From Scilla litardierei (Eukaryota > Streptophyta > Magnoliopsida > Asparagales > Asparagaceae), in assembly GCA_030789695.1 (NCBI GenBank), contig CM061130.1, forward strand, positions 8,733,860 to 8,797,859: a DNA stretch of 64,000 nucleotides. The letters are read 5' to 3'. The notes under the pieces are model-generated. The model saw only the letters and a program-made list of their open reading frames with translations. It made no database searches and was not told where the DNA came from. Within the stretch, counting starts at the first letter, position 1; every line of letters starts with the position of its first letter. Positions 34,011 through 45,984 of this stretch are shown piece after piece. A program made the position numbers and the translations under genes.

Positions 34011-34283
34011 TTAGTCGGTTCATGTTCATTGACCGACCGACTAGATCATGATCTAGTCGGTCAGTGAATGAACTCAGACCGACTAACTCAAGCCCTAAAT
34101 TTGGCTTCAGTTACTGTTTGCACTTAGTCGGTTCAAGCTCATTGGCCGACCGACTAGATGGTCATCTAGTCGGTCAGTGCTTGAACTCTGACCGACTAAG
34201 TGCTCAGGGACTGCTTGGTCTTTTCACATTCCGATCGACTTAAAACTCAATCTAACCGACTTCTCTTCATTTTAGTCGGTGCT
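34011..34283 (+). promoter_or_regulatory. Pol-env spacer of A with LTR-type hairpins
   Basis: 33760-34534 has no gene. Two long imperfect palindromes (34011-34089 and about 34122-34202, arms about 38 nt) use the same CCGACTAGAT/ATCTAGTCGG core as the LTR array, followed by a degenerate third. No clear TATA box follows. The env-like ATG is at 34535. Confidence 0.6.
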
Positions 34284-34534
34284 TTGTCTTTCTCCAGCTC
34301 AAAAACTCCCGAGCCCGTTCGTCTTCCACCCTCCTCCTTCGTCGATTCCGGCCATCTCTCCGGCCATCTCTGCCTGTGCCGTCGACCCCTCTCATCCTCC
34401 TAGGTATCTCTCTCTATTCTAGGGCTAGATTTCAGCATCTAGGGTTATGGTTTCTATCAATTTCTGTTCGGCTAGGGTTTGCTTTAGGGTTTCCTTTGTC
34501 GATCTCATTTGATTGCACGTGTCTCATCGCGCTT

Positions 34535-36097
34535 ATGGCGAGAAAACGTATCCCGATCGAAACTACTCGTCCATCACCAATGACCGTCGATTCACCTCCT
34601 TCGGACCCACCGCAACCCAAACGTCGATCGAAATCCACCCATCCCTCTTCGTCTTCGCCTCCTCTTAAGCAAAAGAGGACGGCGATAGCGAAGCCCCGAT
34701 CACAACCCAAGCCTAGGAAGCAACCCGTTTCACCAGCTTCGTTCCGTGCACCCACTCCTCCTTCTGATTCCGACACGGAATACATTCCGGAGACCAAGCA
34801 TACCGCTCGGGATCATACTCCTCCACTCCGTTCTAGCACCCGACAGCCTAAGGGGAAGGCTCAGATGCCAGCTGGCGGTGTCGATATCTCGCTATGTCGC
34901 GATGACCCTTTGTGTCTCGCGGCGTACAACCGTATCGAACACTGCCCGCTGCTGTTGGAGCACTTCGTACAGTTCTCTGACTTCCTAGGCCTTGCTGATC
35001 TTCTGTCGTCTAGCGGTCTTATCGATTATCTTCGCTTTGACCCTAAGGCGAATCCACATCCTTACCCCCGTCTGGTCAAGCTATTTTACGCAAACCATGT
35101 CCGGGGTCAGTACGACGAGACCCACTCCATTGAGACGACTGTCTTGGGGACACCGATTGTCCTCACGATAGAAATCTTAGGGGAGTTGATTGGTTGCTCC
35201 TCGTCTGGCCTCCTCCCTTCCGATATCTCCGTCGATGACATTTCTTCCTTTGACCAGGTCATGCTTTCTGAGATTTTCCATGTGATCCCTCCTGCCAAGA
35301 TTGGCGTCCCTTCCAAGTCATTTAAGCCGAATGGCTGGGTTCTAAATCTGATCTTGAAGTCGTGCCTCCTTCCGAAGTACGGCTCATCTTCCTTGCCTTT
35401 CCAGCCTTTCCTTAAGCTCATTTACGCCATCTTCATGGGGAGCGAGATTAACTGGGCTAGGATCATTCTCAATAAGATGGAGTCTTTCGAGTGTATCTGA
35501 AAGTCCACGAAATCTGCTCATATACCATATCCGTGCCTTCTGACACTTGTTTTCCGTCACTTCCGTGTCCCTCTGCCCCCTGATGATGAGCGTCCTCTCA
35601 GCCCCCCTCTGAATGCGACGGCCGTCAAGAAGTCTCTTGCGACGCTTCGTCACGTTCAGAGGACGACCCCGTCTGCTTCTGCCTCTGCTTCAGCCTCAGC
35701 TGCTCCCTCTCCTACTCTTGCTGACCTCGCACATTCGTTGAAACGTGTGAAGTCTCGTTATGCTCGTACTGAGGAGATTCTTGCTCGTATCGCTTCTCAT
35801 TTGGGTATTGCCATCCCACCGTCAGTTTCTGACGAGGATGAGTTGGATGGGGATGAGATCGAGGAGCTTGCTCGTGCTGCTGCTGCTCGTGCCCCTGAGG
35901 GTACTTCTGGTGCTGTTGCTACTTCTGTCGTTGATCCCGAGAGCACACCTGTCGCCACCGTTCTTCTGATGGATGCTTCGTCTGTTGCTGCTCCCGAGAT
36001 CACTCCTGTCGTGCCAGAGATTTCCACTCCTGCCATTCCAGTGACCACTCCTTCTGCAGAGCCTGTTGCTACTGCAGATCCTCCCACTGCCTCCTGA
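34535..36097 (+). pseudogene. Env-like ORF of A (single premature stop)
   Basis: 520-codon frame from MARKRIPIE to a TGA at 36095-36097, with one internal TGA at 35498-35500 where C2 has CGA. N-terminal 110 residues are basic and Ser/Pro-rich with NLS-like patches (PKRRSKS, LKQKRTA). The central conserved core contains VKLFYANHVRGQYDETHS. A short heptad helix (about 35738-35800) and an Ala/Thr/Pro tail follow. No signal peptide or membrane helix, so env-like is positional only. The frame is open on both sides of the stop. Confidence 0.85.
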
Positions 36098-36328
36098 GCT
36101 TCTCTGAGGACTCTCTTAGTGCACTTTGGATGATAGATCTAGTATGAGAGAGTTGTGTAGGATAGTTTGGGTGGTTATGATATTTTGATGTATCTCGTAT
36201 GATGTTTTGATATTTTTGTATGTATGTGATACTCTGATATATGCTGTGATATGATGTTGTATTTTGTGCTTCGATCTGAGGATCGTTTATGTATGTCGCC
36301 GATGTATGATTTTGTTGTATCATGTTTC

Positions 36329-36361
<33 letters not shown>

Positions 36362-37029
36362 TCGATGTTGACATTTATCCCTTGTGCACATTATATTTTT
36401 ATGTCTCTGATGTTTGATTTCGTCGCTCGACGATAATAAATTGGTTAAATAGAAATTATTTCTATGGAAACATAGAATTTTTTTCCATGCACTAAATTAA
36501 CCAAGAATGTTGATATTAGAGAGTATATTCCATAACTCAATTCGTAAAATTAATTTGAGTTTTGATGATTTTATTAATCATTTTTCGACTTTGGTCTCAT
36601 TGACACGTTTTGATTTAACTCGTGTTTTTCTTTGGTGTCATTTGGACCGTGGTCATATTCTACGACTCCCGTGCTTTTATTTGAAGCCATTGTTGTCGTC
36701 GTTGATCTCCTCCCACTCTTTTTGCTTATGCCAAAGGGGGAGAGATATAATAATGACGATGAGCTAAATGATAATTTAAAGCATTTTTCCAAGAATCTAA
36801 TTTGATATGTTAGATTCAGGGGGAGTTAAGATATAAAAATGGATTTCAAATCCGATATCTCAATAATTGAATTCTCATGTTTTACTTTACTCGTCTGATT
36901 GATGCATATGATTATTGTTTAATTTGGAATTAACGTTTCATCAATGCATGGGGAGTAAGTAAATTACATTTGAATCATTATTTTTGATTATTATTTATGT
37001 TGGTTTGTCATCACCAAAAAGGGGGAGAA
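36098..37029 (+). other. Post-env region of A with four polypurine tracts
   Basis: No gene. AAAGGGGGAGAG (36734), CAGGGGGAGTTAAG (about 36818), CATGGGGAGTAAG (about 36947) and AAAAGGGGGAGAATG ending at the LTR. An (AT)n(AC)n microsatellite lies at about 36329-36361. Confidence 0.88.
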
Positions 37030-38772
37030 TGTTGATTATTGGACTCCCCAGATTTGGTTTTGGATGATGAACAAACATAAATATATCGTGAACTAACTCT
37101 TTGTGAGCGCAGTTATGGAGATCGTCGCCAAACTTCTATGAATATCAAAAGCGACGTCTCGAGACTTCTCAAAGCACATGATCGTATGCCTAAATCTTCG
37201 TTGAAGTTTATGGACCATTATTGAAGTCATGAAGATTCGATTGAAGCTTTTGAAGACGGTTCGTCAAAGTTTATTTATTGTCTTCTAGCTTCATTTTCGT
37301 AGAATGTTAAGCCTTGAGTAGGTCTTACGTTTTAATCTTCATAACGCTCATATCTTAGAGCTAGGATCTTAGTAGAAGTCCATACGAACTTTCCCGAAGC
37401 TTCGCGCTTCGATTCACGACTTCTTGTGCATGTTAGTTGGTTCAAGAAGAAGAACCAACCGACTAGATGGTGATCTAGTCGGTCGGCAATGCTTCTTGGA
37501 CCGACTAGTTTGCCTCCTTCAATTCATAGCTCTTTACTGTTTACAGTTAGTCGGTCTACGTTGAATCACCGACCGACTAGTTGGTGAACTAGTCGGTCAG
37601 TGATCCTTCTTAGACCGACTAGTTGAGCCTCTACTGTACATGCCTAGTTACTGTTTATCGTTAGTCGGTCTATGTACATTTGGCGACCGACTAGTTGATG
37701 AACTAGTCGGTCAACATTTGTTCTTGGACCGACTAATTCAATTTGTTCTCAGACTATTTGTTTTATCTCTTAGTCGGTCTAAGTTCACTCACCGACCGAC
37801 TAGTTGTGAAACTAGTCGGTTGGCAAGTGTTCTTGGACCGACTAGTTCTTTAAGTCTGAAACTTCATCTATTCACTGTTCACCTCTTAGTCGGTTCATGT
37901 TGTTTCACCGACCGACTAGTTGATGAACTAGTCGGTCAGTGGTTGTTCTTTGACCGACTAGTTTGGTTCAGAATAGAGCCGTTGGAGCATTAAATGCCAC
38001 GATTTTTTGCTCTCTCTTTCCTCTATCCTATAAATACTTGGAGTGCTGCATTCATTACACTCAAGGCTAATTTTAAGAGAAGTTTAAAGATCAAAAGAGA
38101 AGCATTCAATCTCAATCAAAGCTCATTCATTTCTAATCTTGAATCTCTCCCTCACTCTTATTTCAAAAGAGAGATTCATTGATTGTGAGCCTTTCAAGCC
38201 AAGTGCTTGATTCTAGGTCACCAACATCCACCTAGGACTCCATTGCTGGTCATCTACTTGGAGCTAGGGTTTGGTGCCCTTTCATCTTCCCCAAAATCCG
38301 TTTTGCCCTAAATCGTATGTTTACTCAAGGCATAGGATTTTGTCGGTAAGAATTTCTATTTCAATTTACATTGATATTGTAAGTGTTTCACTCTCGGTTG
38401 TGAGAGTTTGTTTGTGATCCCGGGTTGTGGGAGTCACATTTCGATTTGTGTATGATTTGATCTTGTAGAGGTTTTCTACAAGAATTTCATAGTGCAAATC
38501 TTGAGTTAGGGTTTCTAACTCAAGTATCCGGAGGGGATCCGGGTGGTTGGGACATAGGATCACCGGGAACAAGTCGGGGAGACTTGGGTGGATCCGAACC
38601 CATTAAATTGCTTGTTTGCGATTGTTTTCTTTGTTGTCTAATATTTACATTTCCGCATTTTCCGCATTGTTTGGTAGAGTTTGCAAGATAATTAGGAATT
38701 ATCTTCTTAATTATTTTAAAGTACTATTCACCCCCCTCTAGTACTTGTGCAGTAGCTTAACAGGGCATTACA
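37030..38772 (+). repeat. 3' LTR of A
   Basis: 1743 bp, same length as the 5' LTR. Array 37435-37965, TATAAATA 38029-38036. Confidence 0.96.
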
Positions 38773-38777
38773 CTTTT
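38773..38777. repeat. Target site duplication of A, right copy (CTTTT)
   Basis: Matches 26597-26601. Confidence 0.95.
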
Positions 38778-39005
38778 ATACCATCTCCTCAGTCTTCTAA
38801 GCATCCTCCTCCGGGCGTCACTGAGATTTTGGAGCATCCCGGTGTCATTGCTCCTGAGCCGGTTGCTTCTCCGGCTCCTAAGGATGTTTCCTCTACTGTT
38901 GCTTCTGCTCCTCTTCCCGAGGATTCTTCGGTTGATCCAGAGGCCCATGAGTTCCAAGTTGAGTTGGCTACTCATGTTCGCTCCTTAGCTACTGATGTGG
39001 ATTGA
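38778..39005 (+). pseudogene. Env-like ORF of B, 3' part
   Basis: Frame resumes with IPSPQSSKHPPPGVTEIL in the same phase as the part left at 26601, giving a Pro/Ala/Ser-rich tail and TGA at 39003-39005. Composition matches the C-terminal tails of the other env-like ORFs. Confidence 0.8.
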
Positions 39006-39288
39006 CACTCTGCAGAGACTACTCACCCTTAGGCCTATATTTTTTTTGTTAGGGTTGAGAGCTTGAGTGTCAGTTTGTATTTTGACTTGTTTTGAGTTCT
39101 GATGTATGATGTTGTATGTATGATGATCATATTTTTGGATGTACTTGGAGTTGTAGCTGTATTTTGTACTCCTTGTATCTTATGACTATATATATGACAA
39201 TGTTTTACTTTCTCATATGCTGTTTCACACTGTGTCTCATTTTTTATGTTAATTGTGTGAACATTGTTATATTGTCTCTCTTTGTATG
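39006..39288 (+). other. Start of the B post-env non-coding region
   Basis: T-rich, no gene. Continues at 42443 after the inserted LTR. Confidence 0.6.
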
Positions 39289-39558
39289 TGTCATGCCCTA
39301 TTTAGCACTATATGTGTATTCTACTGAACACACATGGTATTTCTACCTACGGTGCATACGTAGGCATAAAATAAACGTGGATATCGATGTATGTAACGTG
39401 TGCAAGGGGGATTGGGCCGTAATACGTGGCTAATGGAAGTGAATGCGAAATGTGAATGCGGGAGAAGAACGAATGACATCGTGGGTGTAAAACAACAGGA
39501 ATGTGTTGGACGTGTGTGCGTGGTGCATGTATGCATGTGTAGGCATGCATGGGTATGT

Positions 39559-39750
39559 GTAGGGAAGCTATGCAAGTGTGAAAGGGGTTAGGGGTCAATG
39601 GCAACCCCCGTAAATTTTTAGAAAAGTGAGGGGCAAAATGGTCATTTGGACGTATATGTAGGGAAGATATGCAAGTGTGAAAGGGGTTAGGGGTCAATGG
39701 CAACCTCCGTAAATTTTTAGAAAAGTGAGGGGCAAAAATGGTCATTTGGA
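39559..39750. repeat. 99-bp tandem duplication in the solo LTR
   Basis: Copies start at 39559 and 39658 (GTAGGGAAG), nearly identical. Confidence 0.9.
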
Positions 39751-39885
39751 CCAAAGGTGCTGTGCATACATACTAAAGCGGTGTGTGCATAAAGTAATGG
39801 CATACTTGTAAATACTTGAATATGTGAGGGGTAGTTTGGTCATTTAATAAATAACATGGCTTATGGGATAAGCCATGAATCATTC

Positions 39886-39975
39886 TAGATTTCTCTCTCT
39901 TCTTCTCTTCTCTTCTCTTCTTTTCTTTTCTTCTCTTTTCTTCTCTTTTCTTCTCTTTTCTTCCCTTATCCCTTT
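39886..39975 (+). repeat. CT-rich low-complexity tract
   Basis: Repeats of CTTCTCTT and CTTTT after ATTTCTCTCTCTT. Could be a leader region of the LTR. Confidence 0.8.
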
Positions 39976-42442
39976 CTTCTCCATTTCTTTTCTAATTTCC
40001 CCCATCTCTCTCTCTCCCATATCCCCATCCCCACTTATACTGCCCGAAATTCATTCATAAGAAAAATTAAAGAGAAAATGGGAAGAAGAGGAGGAAGAGA
40101 GGGGAAGAGAAAGAGGAGAAGATGTTGTAGCAAGATGGAGTTTCATTGAGGCTAGGAGCTAGGAGGAGGTAGGAGGCTTGGGAGAAAGCATGAGGACTTG
40201 GAAATTCATCATCTTGAGGTAGGAATCCCTTCTCTAATGGTTTATTATGTTAATATGGGTTAAATCAATGTAGTTTCATGTAATCATCAAGCAGATTTTT
40301 GAGGACAAATTCTGTTGCATGTTCATATAAGCATATCTCTTAATTTAGGAATAAATAAATTCTGAAAAATATATATATTTGTAGATCTCGAAGTCCTATA
40401 TCAAAATAATATAAATTTTGATATATGTTCAATTCAGAAATTAGGAGCAAAAATTCCATCTTTACAACATGTCTGTTTGATCTTCAGTCTTGACACAGTT
40501 TAGCGAAATTGACTTAAATACCTGCACACACAATGGAATTTTATGTTCTTGATCTCGTTAGAAAATTAACAAGTTTATCTATAATTTCATCACAGTGCTT
40601 ATATTTCGAAATTCTGGCTAAAACATGCCCAAAAACAGCAATCTTTAAAGACTCTGAAATCTGTCTGGAAAACAGATTTGACACACTTCACCAAATAATT
40701 CACCATAAATCATCTAATTAAAATTTTGTCTGAAATTTTATCTGAAAATCCAAAACTATCATACCTACAACTTTCATTTAGGAAGTTTCTTTAAATTCTG
40801 ATTAAAATTGGGTGAAATCAGTCAATTGTTTGGACTGTTTGCAATTTTCCAGCAAGTTGAAACATTTGAGTAGTGATATAAATTGTGTATTGTTGTTATT
40901 CTACCCACTATGGTATATGATTATTGTTTTTACATGGAAGGTATACTAATGATATGTTTTGCTAATTGATTTGCTAATGGGCGTGTGGACATACACGTCA
41001 CGTTCACCACGTGTTTGTGAAAATGCCACAGTGACATGAAAGTTGAGTAATATGAGAAATGGCTTGTAAACACTTGTATCATGAATCGTGTTATAAATTG
41101 GTGATGATGGGATCATGAAAAGCATGGTTTCATATGTTATGAACGATGAGATGAAATGGCTATGATGAAGGGCATGACACTTGGGTGCATGACCCATTTG
41201 ATATATGATTTGATTACAATGGAGGGCATGACACTTCAGTGCATGACCCATGTTGATATGAGTGTGGAATGTGATGCCATGCACCACGATTCCTTCATTA
41301 CTAAATGATAAAATGAAACTCTGGAATGTCTCAGTCCTCTCTAATGAGGGCGAGTTAGCAAAACCTGGGGTTTAGGTGGGATTTGAGTAAATTATGGATA
41401 TGAGGCCTGGACTGAGAAGTTGGGGGAAGTGATTATGTGATATGTGATACTTATACCCACTCGCCTTTACCGGGAGTGGATGGGATATTTATACCCATTC
41501 GTCTTTACCGAGAGTGGAGGGGACATACGGAGGTTGTGTTATTATGGGAGAGCCTCACTCCTGCCAGGAACGGGGGAGCTGAGAGGCCCGGCGCACAGTG
41601 CCTGTGTTCACTGCGTCATGTGCTATATTCACACCAAATTTGGGGTGAAGTCCAGGTCCTGGTATCATACAGTTTACCCAAGTTTCCAATCAATTCAATT
41701 ATAAAAATAAGAATTTTGCATGTTACTTCTTCTGCTTGCAGCACTTCTCTCTACTTGTATTGATGTGACACTGTGTACTTGTAGTTGCCTTGTTGTTCCC
41801 TTCCTTATATATTATTTGTAATACTAACACTCTTTTGCAGCAATTCACTCCCTAGCGGCAGGTACGTCTCTATCTCATTTGCTTTTACGTCATATTGTGG
41901 TATACCTTACTGTATGCTATGTCACTTAGCCCCATGATCATACCTTAATTTATAACCAGAGTACTTAAAAAAGTAATAACATAATTTACCATTAGCGTTG
42001 GGATATCCTATTGGGGCACGCATTGACGTGTTCCTCCCCTTTTTCAGGTGGTAGTGGGTGGGGTCTTCAGCAGTTAGCTTAGAGATAGAGAGTGGGTAGT
42101 TCAGGGAGTTGAGACGTACTCTGGGGTAGTGGAGTTGGCAGTGTCCTTTGGAGGTGTAACTTGAGTTTAAATTTATTGATGCATATTGATACCTGATGTT
42201 GTGTTGGCCCTTATATTAGAAATATGAAATTTTGCATGTACTCTTTGTGATGTTGTATTATTGGAATGTGATATCCTTGTTGTATATATAGAGCATTACA
42301 TGTACTATCACAGCATGTGCGCAGTGGCCTGCCTCTGTCTTCATCATCTCTCTTCCATTCCTTTTCTTCATCACCTCTGCTCTTCAGGATACTTGGAAAA
42401 AAAATTAGAAGCTTTAGGTATTATGGAGATCGGGGCGTGACA

Positions 42443-43025
42443 GTTGCTATATGATATACATGATGTGATGTGAGACATTTTTCTCATTTGGTTTGAAATG
42501 TTGATATTGGATTCTCGTTCCTTTAGTTAGCTAGGATTTCTTATGTTTTATGAGTTTTTGGTATATATATATCAATAAGATGCAAGATTAGTTTTCTCCG
42601 ATTATATGTTAGCATCACATTTGATATACATCCTATCTTTAGACTCTCATGATTGTTTTAGTACTTATTTAGCACTATTGTTGTTGTTATTCTACTCCCA
42701 CTTTTTGGATAATGCCATAGGGGAGAGAAATAAACATATTATAATTATGTGCTAAGTAAATTCTAATTCTAAACTTAAATCTAAGATTGAAGTTGCCTTA
42801 GATTCAGGGGATAATGAAGTTGGATTATAAAAGCCTAGATATCAAGATTTCAATGAAAAATCATTTCATCATTCATATCTTACATACTTGATTCAATTGA
42901 TCTATAGATGCCCTTATATACATTGACTAACTTGATTGGCATCTATGTAGGGGGAGTAAGTTTTCATTTAGCACAATTATTTATCTTTTTGTTTATGTTT
43001 GTTTGTCATCATCAAAGGGGGAGAA
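42443..43025 (+). other. Post-env region of B with polypurine tracts
   Basis: No gene. ATAGGGGAGAG (about 42717), CAGGGGATAATG (about 42808), TAGGGGGAGTAAG (about 42949) and AAAGGGGGAGAATG next to the LTR. Confidence 0.82.
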
Positions 43026-44942
43026 TGTTGAGTATGGGACTTCTCCCTACTTGGTGTTAATGATGAGCAAACATAAATACTTGTGACTAATCTCCTATTT
43101 GCAGTTAATTCATTGCCTAAGCATATCATGAAGATCAATTAGAAATGGATGTCACTCAAATATCAATGAAAGCAAGGAAAGTGGATTGCATGATCAAAGA
43201 TGGTGATTGAAGCTCCTAGAAGACTTCAAGCTCATACTTTGGATAGAAGAGAGACTTCTTGAAAATGTAATCTTTTTATTCTCTTCTAGTATGTAGCTTA
43301 GAAGTAGAACTATGTTGGAGCACACACACATCTTCATTTATGTCCTAGGAAATCATTAGATCACATTTCCTTAGACTCCAATTCTCATTTCTCAAGCATG
43401 TGCATGTTGTGATTTCAACAGGCGACTGCAGAACGATTTACAGTCGCTTGTCTCGAAATAGTCGATTGTAATTTGTTCTACAGTCGCCTGTTATGCACAT
43501 GCTTAATCAATTGATTTTGGGCTTTTAAGCTTTAACTCCTTCAGGCGACTGCTGTACAAAATACAGGCGCCTGTCCAAGCTACAGTCTCTTGTCTATCTT
43601 CAACCCAAAAGTCACTTTCAGTTTCACCTGGCCAGTCGACTGATGTTGTATTGACAGTCGCATGTCCAAGGCATAATCGACAGTTAATGCTTCAACAGTC
43701 CCATGTCTATGATTCCTCTGCAGAATCTGCTCTCTAGAATATTTCAAGTTTTAGTGTCAGTCGACTGATGTTGTATTTACAGTCACATGTCCATGGCACA
43801 GTCGACTGTCAAAGATTCAACAGTCGTCTGTCTAATATTTCTCTACAGACTCTGCTCTCTGGAAAGTTTTAGGTTTTAGTGACAGTCGACTGATGTTGGT
43901 TTCACAGGCGCCTGCCCATGGCACAGGCGCCTGCCCATGGCACAGGCGCCTGTGTGTTCCATATCAGTCGCCTGTCATGTCGTCCCAAAACTTTCTGAGA
44001 TTTTCTAAGCTTACCCATACTGCGGCCCGTCGCCTGTAGAAGGATTTGCAGTCGCCTGTTAGTTTTACAGGCGCATGTCTTCTCTTCATCAGTCGACTGT
44101 CCACGTGGTAAGTTCCCATTTGAATTCTCACCTACCCTCCGACATAGTGCAGCAGTCGACTGTGTTTTGTTCAACAGTCGACTGTCGAATGTGTACATTC
44201 TATCCATTGCCTTTTTCTCCACGGATTTCAAAGGGGGTTTTGGGGATTCTGTTTGAGGGTTTTGGGAAACCTATAAAGAGAGCTCCTTCTGTTCCAGTGA
44301 GGGGTTACTCAACTATTCAAGCATTTCATTTTCTTGATCAAAGCTCTCAAATCCAAAAGTCCTAGAATTCCAATCTTTTCTTCTCTTACTCTCCAACCTA
44401 GAATCAAAGTGTTATCTTCTAGGCAATTGGTGGTGATAAGAGAAAGTGCTTTTCTCTCTTTCAAAAGAGACCTCAACACACAACACACTTGCTCCTTTAA
44501 GTTCTACTTTAACGCATAGGTGATTGTAAGTGTTGTTATTTCAATATTTCATATCTTTTGTTATTAGATTAATTCTCGGTTTGTGAGAGTGGTTTGCTTG
44601 CTTCCAAGTTGTAGGAGTCAAGGACATCGAGTGTATTTCGATTTCACTTGTAGGGTTGCTACAAGTGGGGTTTTAAGGAAAACTCAAGTTAGGGTTCTAA
44701 CTTGAGTATCCGACGGTATCCGGGTGGAAGGGACGTAGGATTACCGGGAACAAGTCGGGAGTTGACTTGGGTAATCCGAACCCTTGAAAAATCCTTGTGT
44801 TAGCATTGTTTCAATTTAGGGTTTATTTACATTCCGCATTAATTGTTGGTTAGGAATTTAATTTGGTATACCTATCATTTTAAATTGCATAAACACTATT
44901 CAACCTCCCTTTTAGTGTTTATCTTATAGCCATGTCCTTACA
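43026..44942 (+). repeat. 3' LTR of B
   Basis: 1917 bp, TGTTGAGTATGG to CCTTACA. Palindrome array 43418-44187; TATAAAGA at 44272-44279. Confidence 0.88.
43418..44279 (+). promoter_or_regulatory. LTR promoter of B: SalI/NarI-type palindromes plus TATA box
   Basis: More than fifteen CAGTCGACTG, ACAGGCGCCTG and intermediate copies, including a tandem CCCATGGCACAGGCGCCTG run at about 43914-43950. TATAAAGA follows 84 bp downstream. Confidence 0.68.
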
Positions 44943-45091
44943 TCCATGACTTCACATCTCCACATACTGAAGTTGATCTTTCCATCAAACTTCTCAATCT
45001 TGAATTTTGTGTTAGACACAATAGTTCGGGAAGATGAAGAATACCCAGAAGTCAACGCCTTTGAAGAATCGTCATCGCCACCGCTACTCAT
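44943..45091 (-). pseudogene. Copia gag N-terminus of E (truncated)
   Basis: ATG at 45091, 35 bp after the PBS, opens MSSGGDDDSSKAL and then NTKFKIEKFDGKINFSMW, the usual start of a copia UBN2-type gag. The ORF is cut at 44943 by the B 3' LTR. Family assignment rests on the EKFDG motif and the PBS position. Confidence 0.75.
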
Positions 45092-45125
45092 CTTCGTCTT
45101 CTATGTTGATCTCCAACACTGTATA

Positions 45126-45137
45126 GCTCTAATACCA
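45126..45137 (-). other. Primer binding site of E (initiator-Met type)
   Basis: Minus TGGTATTAGAGC, three bases from the LTR end. Confidence 0.85.
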
Positions 45138-45140
45138 ATT

Positions 45141-45984
45141 TGTTGTGCGGCGAAGGCCCAGCAATTGCTACACAGAACAACGGAATAACACAAGATCGTG
45201 GGGATCGAGGACGAAGGGTAAGCAGCGAACAAATAGAGCACGAACAAGATTGATTTTAGGCCATAGACGGCTAAGGGGGAACACCGGTGAACTTTAATAC
45301 GAAAGGGAGATCGATACAAATCTTCTCTCTTCGTCCAACGAAGAAGAAGCACACAAGATCTCTCCAAAAGATCACGCTACAATCTCCCACAAAGTTGGCT
45401 TTCACAATGGCGGCTCTCTCCAAGGATACGAATGTGTTCCACACGAAACCCTAACATAAAACCCCATATTTATAACCCTAGGTTATAATAGGTGTCATCA
45501 TTGGCTAAGGTCTCCTATCGGATACGGATCCCAACATTTCCAGGATACGATCCAATCGTCGCTCTACGCAATTAATGCCGCTGCAACATAGTGGGCCAGA
45601 CGTCGCATCCTAGTGGGCCGCATCCCAATGGGCTCCCTTCGACCGATCGGCCTTCCTTCTGTGGCGAGCGACCTTAGTGCCGAGCCTTGCGTATGAGCCT
45701 TCTTCCTTCGAGTCTCCATACGACCGATCGACCGAACACAGACTCTAACCCCGATATGACTGAGCGACCCAATACCGAGTGATTGACCTTCAGTCTCGAA
45801 CTGACGACCGATCGATCCAACTGCGCTGATGAAGCCATATGCCCAGCATCATCGTATCTGACTTGTGTAGAGTCAGATAGGTCAAATCCAGGAGCAGTCG
45901 AGTTACCTCTGCACAAGATAACTCGTATGCCAAACAACTGCTTCTCCTGCACTAAATCGAGCTAACTTCTCCAACGAAATTTCA
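45141..45984 (-). repeat. 5' LTR of E
   Basis: 844 bp, on the minus strand TGAAATTTCG to CGCACAACA. Confidence 0.72.
45466..45818 (-). promoter_or_regulatory. Palindromes and TATA box in E LTR
   Basis: CGACCGATCGA/CCGATCGG motifs at 45640-45818. Minus TATAAATAT at 45466-45474, about 165 bp downstream. Confidence 0.55.

Larger units (their letters stand above)
26602..38772 (+). mobile_element. Complete Sirevirus element A (12.17 kb)
   Basis: Two LTRs of identical length (1743 bp), CTTTT duplication, Met-type PBS, gag, pol, pol-env spacer, env-like ORF and four GGGGA-type PPTs. By eye about 27 differences between LTRs (about 1.5%), so this is the youngest dated insertion here. Despite this, gag, pol and env-like all carry stops, so the copy was probably mobilised in trans or decayed quickly. 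Confidence 0.95.
39289..42442. mobile_element. Probable solo LTR of a Ty3/gypsy element
   Basis: 3154 bp without coding content, inserted in the B post-env region. Ends are inverted: TGTCATGCCC at the left, GGGCGTGACA at the right, as in many chromovirus (Tekay-like) LTRs. I found no clean 5-bp duplication (GTATG versus GTTGC), so the exact ends or an old age are uncertain. Inside are a 99-bp tandem duplication, a CT-rich stretch and a 41450-41525 doublet built on ACCCAYTCGYCTTTACCG. Confidence 0.6.
18230..44942 (+). mobile_element. Sirevirus element B, interrupted by A and a solo LTR
   Basis: Degenerate Sirevirus with a truncated 5' LTR (18230-19022), gag, pol, pol-env spacer, env-like ORF split by element A, multi-PPT tail and full 3' LTR (43026-44942). 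The missing 1.1 kb of its 5' LTR should lie beyond the other end of G3. The LTRs differ more than those of A (roughly 8 of 75 sites in the first stretch), so B is older. Its 3' end lies in the gag of copia element E. Confidence 0.9.
44943..45984 (-). mobile_element. Copia element E, 5' end (LTR, PBS, gag start)
   Basis: Minus-strand Ty1/copia element cut by B. LTR, PBS and the first 49 gag codons remain. The right terminus TGAAATTTCG at 45984 is followed by unassigned DNA. Confidence 0.8.

Noticed and set aside
36329..36361. (AT)n(AC)n tract as a regulatory signal
   Set aside because: Simple microsatellite, private to A; C1 has only a short AT run at the matching place.
39284..39288. TSD for the solo LTR
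   Set aside because: GTATG on the left and GTTGC on the right do not match.
40533..40721. 62-codon frame in the solo LTR
   Set aside because: Short, no motif, within a non-coding LTR.
44075..44365. Frame shared with 18191-18460
   Set aside because: Inside the B LTRs across the TATA box; non-coding.
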